8,290 bases of DNA from JASLBX01 sp035762665 (GTDB lineage: Bacteria; Actinomycetota; Actinomycetes; Jiangellales; Jiangellaceae): assembly GCA_035762665.1 (NCBI GenBank), contig DASTNZ010000167.1, forward strand, positions 1 through 8,290, in the 5' to 3' direction. The translations under genes were made by a program, and so were the position numbers. The notes beneath the pieces were generated by a model. It was given only the letters and a program-made list of their open reading frames with translations. It did no database searches and had not been told where the DNA came from. Position 1 is the stretch's first letter; each line of letters starts with the position of its first letter. Shown here in pieces: positions 1 to 6,935 of the stretch.

Positions 1-1
1 A

Positions 2-145
2 AACAACCCGGTCAGCCCGTCGCAACGCGGGGTGCTCAACAACGCTCCGCAGGTCTGGGGAGTAGCAGTCGACGAGGTCACCGGGCTGGTCTACCTCAGC
101 GACATGAACTCCGGGCTGTGGATCGTCAGGCGGACCGACACCTAG
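2..145 (+). CDS. C-terminal fragment of a probable LVIVD-repeat protein
   Basis: An open frame enters from the left edge and ends at TAG (143-145), giving 47 residues. The tail contains VWGVAVDEVTGLVYLSDMNSGL (split here as VWGVAVDEVTG and LVYLSDMNSGL) followed by WIVRRTDT. The pattern 'WGVAVD...G.VY.SD..SGLWIV' resembles one blade of the LVIVD repeat family, predicted beta-propeller proteins that are often secreted in actinobacteria. The function of these proteins is mostly unknown, so no reaction is assigned. Codon use matches the neighbouring genes. The gene converges on typA, with 107 nt between the two stop codons. Another beta-propeller type such as an SMP-30-like or TolB-like protein is possible, because only one blade can be seen. 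Confidence 0.6.
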   Translation, partial: NNPVSPSQRGVLNNAPQVWGVAVDEVTGLVYLSDMNSGLWIVRRTDT

Positions 146-252
146 CCGGACACTTCCTCATTGGTCTTCCACGACTTCCTGACTAGGTGCCGGTCATCCT
201 TACCTCGCTGCCGTCCCGGGTGATCCGCGGCTTGTCGTCAAGGTAGGCGGGC
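146..252. other. convergent spacer between the LVIVD-like gene and typA
   Basis: This 107-nt stretch separates two converging stop codons, so transcripts from both sides should end here. I see no strong uninterrupted stem and no T-run on either strand. The best pairing is weak and nested: TACCT (201-205) with AGGTA (241-245), enclosing GCCG (210-213) with CGGC (228-231). Any terminator would have to be of the U-tail-less kind or lie inside the flanking genes. No gene is called here. Confidence 0.4.
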
Positions 253-2112
253 CTATGCGCGAGCGTGCTTGCGCCGGGCGGCAGCGCGGGCCCGCTCCGT
301 CGCGTCGAGCGCGACCTTCCGCAGCCGGATGGCCTGCGGCGTCACCTCGACGCACTCGTCGTCGCTGCAGTACTCGAGTGCCTGCTCCAGCGAAAGGCGG
401 CGTGGCGGGATGAGCCGCTCCAGCTCTTCGGCTGTGGACGAGCGGACGTTCGTCAGTTTGCGCTCTTTGGTGATGTTGACGTCGATGTCCTCGGCGCGCG
501 AGTTGGCTCCGACGATCATCCCCTCGTAGACCTCGGTGCCGGGCTCGACGAACAGAGTCCCGCGCTCCTGCAGATTGAACATGGCGTACGAGGTGGCCGC
601 TCCGGAACGATCGGCAACCAGCGATCCAGTCGGCCGCGTGCGCAGGTCGCCGAACCACGGCTCGTACCGGTCGAACACCTGGTGCGCCATGCCGGTACCG
701 CGCGTCTCGGTGAGAAAGTCGGTACGGAAGCCGATGAGGCCGCGGGCCGGGACGACGAACTCCATCCGTACCCAGCCCGTGCCGTGGTTGGTCATGTGCT
801 CCATCCGGCCCTTGCGGGAGGCGAGCAGCTGAGTGATCGCGCCGAGGTACTCCTCGGGGCTGTCGATGGTCAGCCGCTCGACCGGCTCGTGGATCCGTCC
901 GTCGATATCGCGCGTCACAACCTGGGGTTTGCCGACGGTCAGCTCATAACCCTCCCGACGCATCGTTTCGACAAGGACGGCCAGCGCCAGCTCGCCGCGT
1001 CCTTGCACTTCCCAGGCGTCGGGACGTTCAGTGGGGAGCACGCGCAGCGACATGTTGCCCACCAGTTCCGTGTCCAGCCGTTCCTTGACCAGCCGTGCGC
1101 TGAGCTTGGTTCCGCCGGACCGCCCGGTCAGCGGTGAGGTGTTGGCGCCGATGGTCATGGACAGGGCCGGCTCATCTACCATGATCAGCGGCAGTGGGCG
1201 CGGGTCGTCGAGGTCCGCAAGCGTCTCGCCAATGGTGATCTCCGGAATGCCGGCGATCGCGATGATGTCGCCAGGTTTCGCGACATCGGCTGGCACGCGC
1301 TCCAGCGCCGACATCATCAACAGCTCGGTGATCTTCACCGGCTGAACGGACCCGTCGCGGCGGCACCACGCCACCTGCTGGCCCTTGCGGATCTCGCCCG
1401 CGTGGACTCGGCACAGAGCCAGCCGGCCGAGGAACGGCGAGGCATCCAGGTTTGTCACCTGAGCCTGCAACGGCGCACCTTCGTCATAGGAGGGTGCCGG
1501 GATCGTCGCCAGGATGGTGTCGATCAGCGGCTTGAGGTCGGCGGAGTCCGGTATGGCGCCGTCGGCCGGACGGTCGAGCGCCGCCTTGCCCTCGCGGGCG
1601 CACGCGTACACGATCGGGAAGTCCAAGGCCGATTCGTCGGCTCCGTCTTCGAGCAGGTCCATGAACAGCTCGTAGGTCTCGTCCACGACCTCCGTGATTC
1701 GAGCGTCCGGTCGGTCGGTCTTGTTGACCACCAGCACGATCGGCAGCCGGCCGGCCAGTGCCTTGCGCAGCACGAAGCGGGTTTGCGGCAGCGGCCCTTC
1801 GGACGCGTCCACCAGCAGGACCACGCCGTCGACCATGGCCAGGCCGCGCTCTACCTCGCCGCCGAAGTCGGCGTGCCCCGGCGTGTCGATGATGTTGATC
1901 GTCGTCTCGCCCCACTGCACGGCCGTGTTCTTGGCCAGGATCGTGATGCCCTTCTCCCGCTCGAGGTCCTCCGAGTCCATTACGCGATCGGCGACGTCCT
2001 GGTGCGCACTGAACGCGCCGGACTGCCAGAGCAGAGCGTCGACCAGAGTGGTCTTGCCGTGGTCGACGTGAGCGACGATGGCGATATTGCGCAGCTCGCT
2101 GCGGACAGGCAT
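253..2112 (-). CDS. typA: ribosome-associated translational GTPase TypA/BipA
   Basis: TypA/BipA is an EF-G-like GTPase that binds the 70S ribosome and is linked to ribosome assembly, stress and low-temperature growth. Numbered from the ATG at 2112 (619 aa, normal family length), the G domain shows G1 AHVDHGKT (14-21), the switch-I GITI motif (55-58), G3 DTPGH (76-80) and G4 NKTD (130-133). EF-Tu-like domain II and EF-G-like domains III and V follow. The BipA-specific C-terminal domain carries PARGLIGFRTDF (455-466), RAEDIDVN (539-546) and KLTNVRSS (552-559). The tail is Arg/Ala/Lys rich. An upstream in-frame GTG at 2133 would add seven residues (METSTPR) but has no Shine-Dalgarno. The ATG gives the usual actinobacterial N-terminus MPVRSELRNIAIVAHVDHG and has a weak purine stretch (GGAAACGAG) upstream. 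The gene is divergent from the peptide-transporter operon and all GTPase motifs are intact. Confidence 0.97.
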   Translation of the reverse strand: MPVRSELRNIAIVAHVDHGKTTLVDALLWQSGAFSAHQDVADRVMDSEDLEREKGITILAKNTAVQWGETTINIIDTPGHADFGGEVERGLAMVDGVVLLVDASEGPLPQTRFVLRKALAGRLPIVLVVNKTDRPDARITEVVDETYELFMDLLEDGADESALDFPIVYACAREGKAALDRPADGAIPDSADLKPLIDTILATIPAPSYDEGAPLQAQVTNLDASPFLGRLALCRVHAGEIRKGQQVAWCRRDGSVQPVKITELLMMSALERVPADVAKPGDIIAIAGIPEITIGETLADLDDPRPLPLIMVDEPALSMTIGANTSPLTGRSGGTKLSARLVKERLDTELVGNMSLRVLPTERPDAWEVQGRGELALAVLVETMRREGYELTVGKPQVVTRDIDGRIHEPVERLTIDSPEEYLGAITQLLASRKGRMEHMTNHGTGWVRMEFVVPARGLIGFRTDFLTETRGTGMAHQVFDRYEPWFGDLRTRPTGSLVADRSGAATSYAMFNLQERGTLFVEPGTEVYEGMIVGANSRAEDIDVNITKERKLTNVRSSTAEELERLIPPRRLSLEQALEYCSDDECVEVTPQAIRLRKVALDATERARAAARRKHARA

Positions 2113-2152
2113 ACGGGGGGTGCTCGTTTCCACACGAAGGGGATGACGTTCA

Positions 2153-2158
2153 ATAGTA
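2153..2158 (-). promoter_or_regulatory. possible -10 element for typA
   Basis: On the minus strand the hexamer TACTAT (2158 to 2153) matches the actinobacterial TANNNT -10 pattern and lies about 20 nt before the GTG at 2133 and about 40 nt before the preferred ATG at 2112. No good TTGACA-like -35 is found 16-18 nt further upstream. The call rests on position and a short match only. Confidence 0.25.
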
Positions 2159-2276
2159 CGGCGCTCGGACAGTCGACCCGGTTGGCTGGACGGGTGCCCG
2201 CCGGGTGAATACCGTCACGGGCGCACGCCCCGAAGGTCACAGTCTGGTTGCGGAATGTTCCCCCATCTCGCCAGAT

Positions 2277-2320
2277 TTGCATCCGAACGATGCGGGCGCC
2301 TAGAACTATCCGGGGATAAT
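2277..2320 (+). promoter_or_regulatory. possible promoter for the SBP1-B1-C1 operon
   Basis: Two overlapping candidates are visible. TTGCAT (2277-2282) lies 17 nt before CTAGAA (2300-2305), which is a fair spacing but a poor -10. GATAAT (2315-2320) matches the -10 consensus at five of six positions but has no -35 at the right distance. Either would give a leader of roughly 95-110 nt containing the hairpin at 2345-2366. Confidence 0.25.
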
Positions 2321-2344
2321 CAGCGCCCGGCTGGACGGCGCGCC

Positions 2345-2366
2345 GGCGTTGGCGCCCGCCTACGCC
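2345..2366 (+). promoter_or_regulatory. GC-rich hairpin in the presumed SBP1 leader
   Basis: GGCGT(T)GGC (2345-2353) pairs with GCC(T)ACGCC (2358-2366) in an eight-pair stem interrupted by one T-T mismatch and closed by a four-base loop. It ends 55 nt before the SBP1 start codon and does not cover the Shine-Dalgarno. There is no T-run after it, and no plus-strand gene upstream for it to terminate. Chance is a real possibility in DNA this GC rich. Confidence 0.3.
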
Positions 2367-2408
2367 ACGCCGCCGTTCGCACGAAGCAGGGCGAGGGGCC
2401 CTTGACCC

Positions 2409-2416
2409 GAGGAGGA
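2409..2416 (+). promoter_or_regulatory. strong ribosome binding site of SBP1
   Basis: GAGGAGGA lies 5 nt before the ATG at 2422. It is a near-ideal Shine-Dalgarno and fixes the start that yields an intact lipoprotein signal peptide. Confidence 0.85.
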
Positions 2417-2421
2417 CGTCC

Positions 2422-4074
2422 ATGCGAGTCGGATCTCGCACGGCAGTCGTAGCCGGCGCCGCCGGATTCGCGATGGTGTTGGCCGCGTGCGGCGGCGTTA
2501 CGGAGGACGACGGCGGGCCATCTTCCGCCCCATCGGGCAGCATCGTCATCGGCGGGTGCAACCCGGAAAACCCGCTCATCCCCATGGCGACAAACGAGGT
2601 TTGTGGCGGCAACCCGTTAGACGCGATGTTCTCCGGGCTCATCCGGTACGACCCGGAAACCGGTGAAGCGGTCAACGAGATCGCCCAGTCCATCGAGAGC
2701 GAGGACAACCAGGTCTGGCGGGTCACCCTCAGGGACGGCTGGACGTTCCACGACGGCACCCCGATCACGGCTCAGAGCTTCGTCGACGCGTGGAGCTGGG
2801 GAGTGCACGGCGAGAACTCCGCCTATGGGCTCAATGAGTACTTCTTCGAACCCATCGAGGGGTACGAGGAGTCTCGGGGCGAGTTCGACGACAACGGCGA
2901 CTACGTGCCGGGGTCCGGTTCGGAGACGCTATCGGGTCTGGAGGTCATCGACGACCGCACCTTCACCATCACGCTGAATGCACCGGAGGCCGGCTTCCCG
3001 CTGCGCCTCGGCTACACCGCGTTCTTCCCACTGCCCGAGGCTTTCTACGCCGACCCGGAGGCGTTCGGCCAGCAGCCGATCGGCTCGGGCCCGTTCCGGT
3101 TGGTCGGATGGGACCAGAACCAGAGCATCCAGCTCGAGGCGTACGAGGGCTACCAGGGCGATGTCAAGCCCAGAGCCGAGCAGATCACCTTCCGGATGTA
3201 CCAGCAGCAGGACGCCCAATACGCCGACCTGCTCGCCGACAACGTCGACGTCGTGACCCAGTTGCCGCCGAGCGCGCTGGCCGGCGAGGCGTACCGGGCC
3301 GACCTCGGCGACCGGTACATAGAGCGAGAGGCCGGCGTGATCCAAACGATCACTTTTGCTTCGCCGGAGGTCAATCCCGAGGTGGACGATGCGAACCTGC
3401 GCAAGGCCGTCTCGCTGGCGATCAACCGTGAACTGATCATCCAGAACATCTTCCAGGGCCAGTACACCGCCGCCACGGGCTGGGTTTCTCCAGTGGTCGA
3501 GGGCTATCTGGGGGACCAATGCGGCGAATTCTGCGTGTATGACGCGGAGCTGGCCAAGACCTACCTGGCCGACTCCGGGTTCGATGGCCCGATCATCTTC
3601 GGCTACAACGGCGACGGCGGGCACGACGAGTGGGTCAACGCGGCCTGCAACAGCATCAGCAATGCGCTGGAGATCGAGTGCCGGGCGCAAGCGGTACCGC
3701 TGTTCGCGGAGTTCAGGGAACAGATCAACGCCCGAGAGACCGGTGACATGACGATGTTCCGGACCGGCTGGCAGATGGACTACCCGTCGATCGAGAACTT
3801 CCTCACTCCGCTCTACGCCACCGGAGCGTCCGCGAACGACGGCGACTACAGCAATGAGCAGTTCGACGATCTAGTCCGCCAGGCTGCGCAAGCGCAGGAT
3901 GACGAGGCGCTGGAGCTCTACCAGCAGGCCGAGCGTGTGCTCGCCGAGGACATGCCGGTCATCCCGCTGTGGTACGGCAAGACCATCGCGGGTTACTCGA
4001 CGAGGGTCGACCCGGACTCGGTGAGCATCACTCCGTTCGGAACGCTGGATCTGCTCAGCATCACCGGGCGCTGA
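2422..4074 (+). CDS. lipoprotein oligopeptide-binding protein of an ABC importer (SBP family 5), SBP1
   Basis: This 550-residue protein is the extracytoplasmic solute receptor of a peptide/nickel-type ABC importer (SBP_bac_5, DppA/OppA-like). The N-terminus is a lipoprotein signal: MRVGSR, a hydrophobic stretch (about 7-22) and lipobox LAAC with Cys23, so it should be anchored outside the membrane. Family landmarks are LDAMFSGLIRYDP (66-78), VWRVTLRDGWTFHDGTPITAQSFVDAW (98-124, described by its core WTFHDGTPI), PIGSGPF (219-225), LRKAVSLAINRE (326-337) and the C-terminal DMPVIPLWYG (510-519). Three close cysteine pairs (46/61, 367/371, 409/420) could form disulfides. The peptide ligand cannot be predicted from sequence. 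The first gene of a three-gene operon, it ends 16 nt before B1. Its Leu66 codon is TTA, unusual in GC-rich actinobacteria. The partial SBP2 at the right edge is a homologue. Confidence 0.93.
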   Translation: MRVGSRTAVVAGAAGFAMVLAACGGVTEDDGGPSSAPSGSIVIGGCNPENPLIPMATNEVCGGNPLDAMFSGLIRYDPETGEAVNEIAQSIESEDNQVWRVTLRDGWTFHDGTPITAQSFVDAWSWGVHGENSAYGLNEYFFEPIEGYEESRGEFDDNGDYVPGSGSETLSGLEVIDDRTFTITLNAPEAGFPLRLGYTAFFPLPEAFYADPEAFGQQPIGSGPFRLVGWDQNQSIQLEAYEGYQGDVKPRAEQITFRMYQQQDAQYADLLADNVDVVTQLPPSALAGEAYRADLGDRYIEREAGVIQTITFASPEVNPEVDDANLRKAVSLAINRELIIQNIFQGQYTAATGWVSPVVEGYLGDQCGEFCVYDAELAKTYLADSGFDGPIIFGYNGDGGHDEWVNAACNSISNALEIECRAQAVPLFAEFREQINARETGDMTMFRTGWQMDYPSIENFLTPLYATGASANDGDYSNEQFDDLVRQAAQAQDDEALELYQQAERVLAEDMPVIPLWYGKTIAGYSTRVDPDSVSITPFGTLDLLSITGR

Positions 4075-4090
4075 CACCGCCGCACCAGCG

Positions 4091-5017
4091 ATGGGGCGCT
4101 ACGTCGCGCGGCGGCTGCTGCAGATGATCCCGGTGGTCATCGGGACGACGTTCCTCATCTACGCTTTGGTGTGGGCATTGCCGGGTGACCCATTCGCCGG
4201 CAAATGCGGCGACCGGCCGTGTCCACCGGACTATGTCGCGGCGATGACCGACAAGTTCAATCTGGACGAGCCGCTGCCGATGCAGTACCTCGCCTACCTG
4301 GCCGGGTTGGTACGCGGTGACTTCGGGGAGACCTTCAATGGGTCGAGCGTGGCCGACGCACTCGTGCGAGTATTTCCGACGACGATCAAGCTGGCGCTGC
4401 TGGCGATCGCCATCGAGGTGGCCATCGGTATCACGGCCGGAATCGTGGCGGCCCTGCGGCGCGGCTCGTTCGCGGACACGCTGGTGCTGGTGAGCACGCT
4501 CGTGGTGATCTCTATCCCGGTTTTCGTGATCGGCTACGTCCTGCAATTCCTGCTCGGTATCAACCTGAACCTGTTCCCTGTGACGGTGTCAGCGGAGGCG
4601 AGCCTTTTCGAACTGGTTCTACCGGCGTTTGTCCTCGCGAGCACGTCCCTGGCCTATGTGGCACGGCTGATGCGGGCCAACCTGGCCGAGAACCTGCGGG
4701 CGGACTACGTGCGTACGGCCACGGCCAAAGGGCTGGCCCGCCGGCGGGTCGTCGGCGTGCACACCGTCCGCGCGTCGCTGATCCCGGTCGTGACGTTCAT
4801 CGGCGCGGACTTCGGCGTGCTGCTTGGCGGCTCCATCGTGGTGGAGGGAATCTTCAACATCGATGGCGTCGGTGGATTGATCTTCGGGAGTATCCGCCGG
4901 TACGAAGGCGCCATGGTCACGGGGGCGGTCACCGTACTGGTCCTGATCTTCCTGCTGGTAAACCTGCTTGTCGACCTGCTGTACGCGGTTCTCGACCCGA
5001 GGATCCGGTATGACTGA
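4091..5017 (+). CDS. peptide ABC importer permease, DppB/OppB type (B1)
   Basis: A 308-residue inner-membrane subunit (BPD_transp_1) that forms the translocation pore with C1. The N-terminus MGRYVARRLLQMIPVV is typical of the DppB/OppB branch. About six membrane segments are expected, near residues 12-31, 98-122, 130-155, 173-192, 230-255 and 277-300. The EAA loop that docks the ATPase is the stretch ADYVRTATAKGLARRRVVG (204-222) running on to SLIP (229-232). The tail LDPRIRYD is the family signature. The first extracytoplasmic loop has KCGDRPC (Cys39, Cys44). The start is supported by the matching MGRY start of B2, yet the 16-nt gap after SBP1 shows no Shine-Dalgarno, so translation may depend on coupling to SBP1. 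The last 8 nt overlap C1. Substrate specificity is set mainly by the binding protein and is unknown. Confidence 0.94.
   Translation: MGRYVARRLLQMIPVVIGTTFLIYALVWALPGDPFAGKCGDRPCPPDYVAAMTDKFNLDEPLPMQYLAYLAGLVRGDFGETFNGSSVADALVRVFPTTIKLALLAIAIEVAIGITAGIVAALRRGSFADTLVLVSTLVVISIPVFVIGYVLQFLLGINLNLFPVTVSAEASLFELVLPAFVLASTSLAYVARLMRANLAENLRADYVRTATAKGLARRRVVGVHTVRASLIPVVTFIGADFGVLLGGSIVVEGIFNIDGVGGLIFGSIRRYEGAMVTGAVTVLVLIFLLVNLLVDLLYAVLDPRIRYD
4999..5003 (+). promoter_or_regulatory. ribosome binding site of C1, inside the end of B1
   Basis: GAGGA lies 6 nt before the ATG at 5010 and is formed by the codons for Pro-Arg-Ile of the B1 DPRIRY tail. It decides the C1 start: the frame is open further upstream (another ATG at 4968), but that ATG would sit deep inside B1 with no comparable site. 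Confidence 0.8.
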
Positions 5018-5990
5018 AACGCGGGTGAGTGTCCAGCCGGCGGGCGTCTCAGAGGCACCGCCGACAGGAGCGGCGCGGCGCTCGATCGGCCGGCGACCGC
5101 GCGGACCGCGGCACCGCGCGGCCAGGCCGCGCTCACTGCTTCGCGACGCCTGGCAGGATCTCCGGCGGAGCCCGGTGTTCATCGCGTCCACCATGGTGAT
5201 CGCCATCCTGCTGACGATGGCGGCGTTTCCAGGGTTGTTCACCAACGCCAGCCCTACGTACTGCGACCTCGCCTTCAGCCGTCAGGGCCCGAGCGCAGGT
5301 GCATGGTTCGGCTACGACGTCCAGGGCTGTAATGTGTACTCCCGGACTATCCACGGAGCCCGGGCGTCCATCCTGGTCGGCGTGCTGTCCACGGTAGGCA
5401 TCGTGCTCATCGGCGGGCTGATCGGAATGCTCGCCGGGTTCTACGGCCGCTGGGTCGACTCGGTGTTGTCACGGTTCCTGGAGATCTTCTACGGCATCCC
5501 GTTACTGCTCGGCGGCATCCTGGTTCTCGCCTCGTACCCGTCCAATGCGGAAACGCCCCAATGGGTGACGATCGGCAAGGTCTCCCTGACGTTGTCGGTG
5601 CTGGGCTGGACTGCCTTGGCCCGGATCATGCGCTCCACCGTGCTGCAGGTGCGGCATGCGGACTACGTGCAGGCTGCGCGCGGCCTCGGCGCCAGCGGAC
5701 CGCGGTTGCTGCGCCGGCACATCCTGCCGAACGCGGCGGCGTCGGTGATCGTCTACGCGACCATCATCCTAGGTGTGCTGATCGCGACCGAGGCGACCCT
5801 GTCGTTCCTGGGTATCGGGTTGCAGCCACCGGTCGTGTCGTGGGGTGTCGACATCAGCCACGCGACCACGTACATCCGGCAGTCACCACACATGCTGCTG
5901 TTCCCAGCCGCCTTCCTGTCGGTGACCGTGCTTGTGTTCATCATGCTCGGCGACACTGTACGCGACGCCTTAGATCCCAAACTGCGGTAG
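5010..5990 (+). CDS. peptide ABC importer permease, DppC/OppC type (C1)
   Basis: A 326-residue partner permease of B1. A cytoplasmic N-terminus of about 50 residues, rich in Arg and Pro (RRSIGRRPRGPRHRAARPR), precedes the first membrane segment (about 55-75). This resembles the OppC N-terminal region but is longer than in C2. The large extracytoplasmic loop has AWFGYDVQGCNVYSRTIHGAR (98-118, core FGYDVQGC), with Cys85 and Cys107. The EAA loop is DYVQAARGLGASGPRLLRRH (218-237) followed by ILPN. The signature EATLSFLGIGLQPP (261-274) and tail DALDPKLR are typical of DppC/OppC. The start at 5010 overlaps B1 by 8 nt, implying translational coupling. Two leucine codons are TTA (Leu165 at 5502-5504, Leu321 at 5970-5972). 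No ATPase gene follows: the next gene converges from the other strand after 36 nt. Confidence 0.94.
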   Translation: MTETRVSVQPAGVSEAPPTGAARRSIGRRPRGPRHRAARPRSLLRDAWQDLRRSPVFIASTMVIAILLTMAAFPGLFTNASPTYCDLAFSRQGPSAGAWFGYDVQGCNVYSRTIHGARASILVGVLSTVGIVLIGGLIGMLAGFYGRWVDSVLSRFLEIFYGIPLLLGGILVLASYPSNAETPQWVTIGKVSLTLSVLGWTALARIMRSTVLQVRHADYVQAARGLGASGPRLLRRHILPNAAASVIVYATIILGVLIATEATLSFLGIGLQPPVVSWGVDISHATTYIRQSPHMLLFPAAFLSVTVLVFIMLGDTVRDALDPKLR

Positions 5991-6026
5991 CGACCGGCCG
6001 ATCTGGGTTTCGATCCCGGCGGGCGG
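5991..6026. other. 36-nt gap between two converging operons
   Basis: The stop codons of C1 and C2 face each other across 36 nt. The only local pairing is CTGGG (6003-6007) with CCCGG (6015-6019), one of whose pairs is a G-T wobble, and there is no T-run. The two transcripts probably read into each other's 3' ends. Confidence 0.5.
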
Positions 6027-6935
6027 CTAGCGGAGCCTCGGGTCCAGTGCGTCGCGCAGCGCGTCGCCCATCAGGATGAACGCCAGCACTGTAAGGAACA
6101 GCAGGCCCGCGGGGAACAGCAACAGCCCAGGCAGCTGCAGGAAGTACACCTGATGCTGAGTGATCATCACACCCCAGGTGATGGCTGGTGCCTGCAGGCC
6201 GACGCCGAGGAAGGTGAGGGTGGCCTCGACAGCGACGAAGCTGCCTAACAGGATCGTCGCGTAGACCACCACCGGAGCGACGGAGTTCGGCAGGATGTGC
6301 TTGAACATAAGCCGCGAGTTCGACCCGCCGAGCGCACGGGCCGCCTGGACGTAGTCCAGTGTCTTCGCCGACAGCACACCGCCGCGCATGATACGAGCGA
6401 TGTACGTCCAGCTCAGCAAGATCAAGACTAGTGCGACCGTCCACACGTTGCGGATCTTGAGTACAGTGAGGAACACCACGGCTCCGAGCAGGAACGGCAC
6501 GCCGAGGAAAACGTCGATCACTCGGGAGACTAGCGTGTCCGTCCACCGACCGTAGAAGGCCGCCAGCATGCCGAGCACGCCACCGAGCACGACCACGCCG
6601 GCGGTGGCGACGACTGCGATGATCAGCGACTGTCGCGCGCCGTAGATCGCATGGGCGTAGTAGTCGCATCCGACGATGCTGGTGCCGAACCAGTGCTCAC
6701 TGCTCGGTGGGAGCCGAGCCTGGGATACGTTGCACGCCCGAGGATCTATGCTGGTCCACAGCTTGGGAAAGACCGCCATAGACGTGACCACCATGATCCA
6801 AGCCAGAGAGATCAGGAAGATCGGGTTGCGGCGCAACTGGCGCCAGGCGTCCCCCCACAGGCTCGCGCCACGTTCGCGTTCCGGTGCCGCGCCTGGCTGT
6901 TCGACCTCCGTCGAAGCGGTAGTGACGTCACTCAT
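6027..6935 (-). CDS. peptide ABC importer permease, DppC/OppC type (C2)
   Basis: A 302-residue homologue of C1 and the last gene of the minus-strand unit. After a short cytoplasmic N-terminus (about 1-37) comes a membrane segment (38-57), then an extracytoplasmic loop with HWFGTSIVGCDYYAHAIYGAR (81-101, core FGTSIVGC) and Cys68/Cys90. The EAA loop is DYVQAARALGGSNSRLMFKH (194-213) followed by ILPN. EATLTFLGVGLQAP (237-250) and DALDPRLR at the end match C1 closely. The ATG at 6935 is chosen because AGGA sits 6 nt upstream and because it reproduces the 8-nt B/C overlap of the other unit. An in-frame ATG at 6977 would lie inside B2 and add 14 unrelated residues. Leu230 is encoded by TTA (6248 to 6246). 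Confidence 0.94.
   Translation of the reverse strand: MSDVTTASTEVEQPGAAPERERGASLWGDAWRQLRRNPIFLISLAWIMVVTSMAVFPKLWTSIDPRACNVSQARLPPSSEHWFGTSIVGCDYYAHAIYGARQSLIIAVVATAGVVVLGGVLGMLAAFYGRWTDTLVSRVIDVFLGVPFLLGAVVFLTVLKIRNVWTVALVLILLSWTYIARIMRGGVLSAKTLDYVQAARALGGSNSRLMFKHILPNSVAPVVVYATILLGSFVAVEATLTFLGVGLQAPAITWGVMITQHQVYFLQLPGLLLFPAGLLFLTVLAFILMGDALRDALDPRLR

Larger units (their letters stand above)
2113..2421. other. divergent control region between typA and the SBP1 operon
   Basis: About 300 nt without a supported gene, holding the 5' ends of two divergent transcription units. It contains candidate promoters for each direction, a GC-rich hairpin in the presumed SBP1 leader (2345-2366), a perfect 10-bp palindrome CGGCGCGCCG (2336-2345) and a weak inverted repeat GCCCG/CGGGC (2196-2200 and 2218-2222). 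I recognise no known operator. A 65-codon plus-strand frame starting at 2255 overlaps the SBP1 start, has no ribosome binding site and looks random. Confidence 0.6.

Noticed and set aside
265..1137. Long plus-strand open frame of 290 codons opposite typA
   Set aside because: It is antisense to a complete, well-conserved GTPase gene, and its product is Arg/Ala/Gly/Pro rich without a recognisable domain. This is typical of GC-rich shadow frames.
1402..2208. Plus-strand open frame of 268 codons opposite the typA start
   Set aside because: It is antisense to the GTP-binding domain, lacks a ribosome binding site and has no family resemblance.
2255..2452. Plus-strand 65-codon frame in the typA-SBP1 interval
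   Set aside because: It has no ribosome binding site, overlaps the well-supported SBP1 start in another frame and has random-looking sequence.
1980..2768. Minus-strand open frame across the typA start and the SBP1 start
   Set aside because: It overlaps two real gene starts and the control region, with low-complexity translation and no known domain.
2929..3690. Minus-strand open frame of 253 codons opposite SBP1
   Set aside because: It is antisense to the intact SBP1 coding sequence. Its composition reflects the SBP1 codon bias read backwards.
4619..5245. Minus-strand open frame opposite the B1/C1 junction
   Set aside because: It is antisense to two complete permease genes and has no membrane segments or motifs of its own.
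6003..6019. CTGGG/CCCGG pairing between the converging operons as a bidirectional terminator
   Set aside because: The stem is only five pairs including a wobble, and no T-run follows on either strand.
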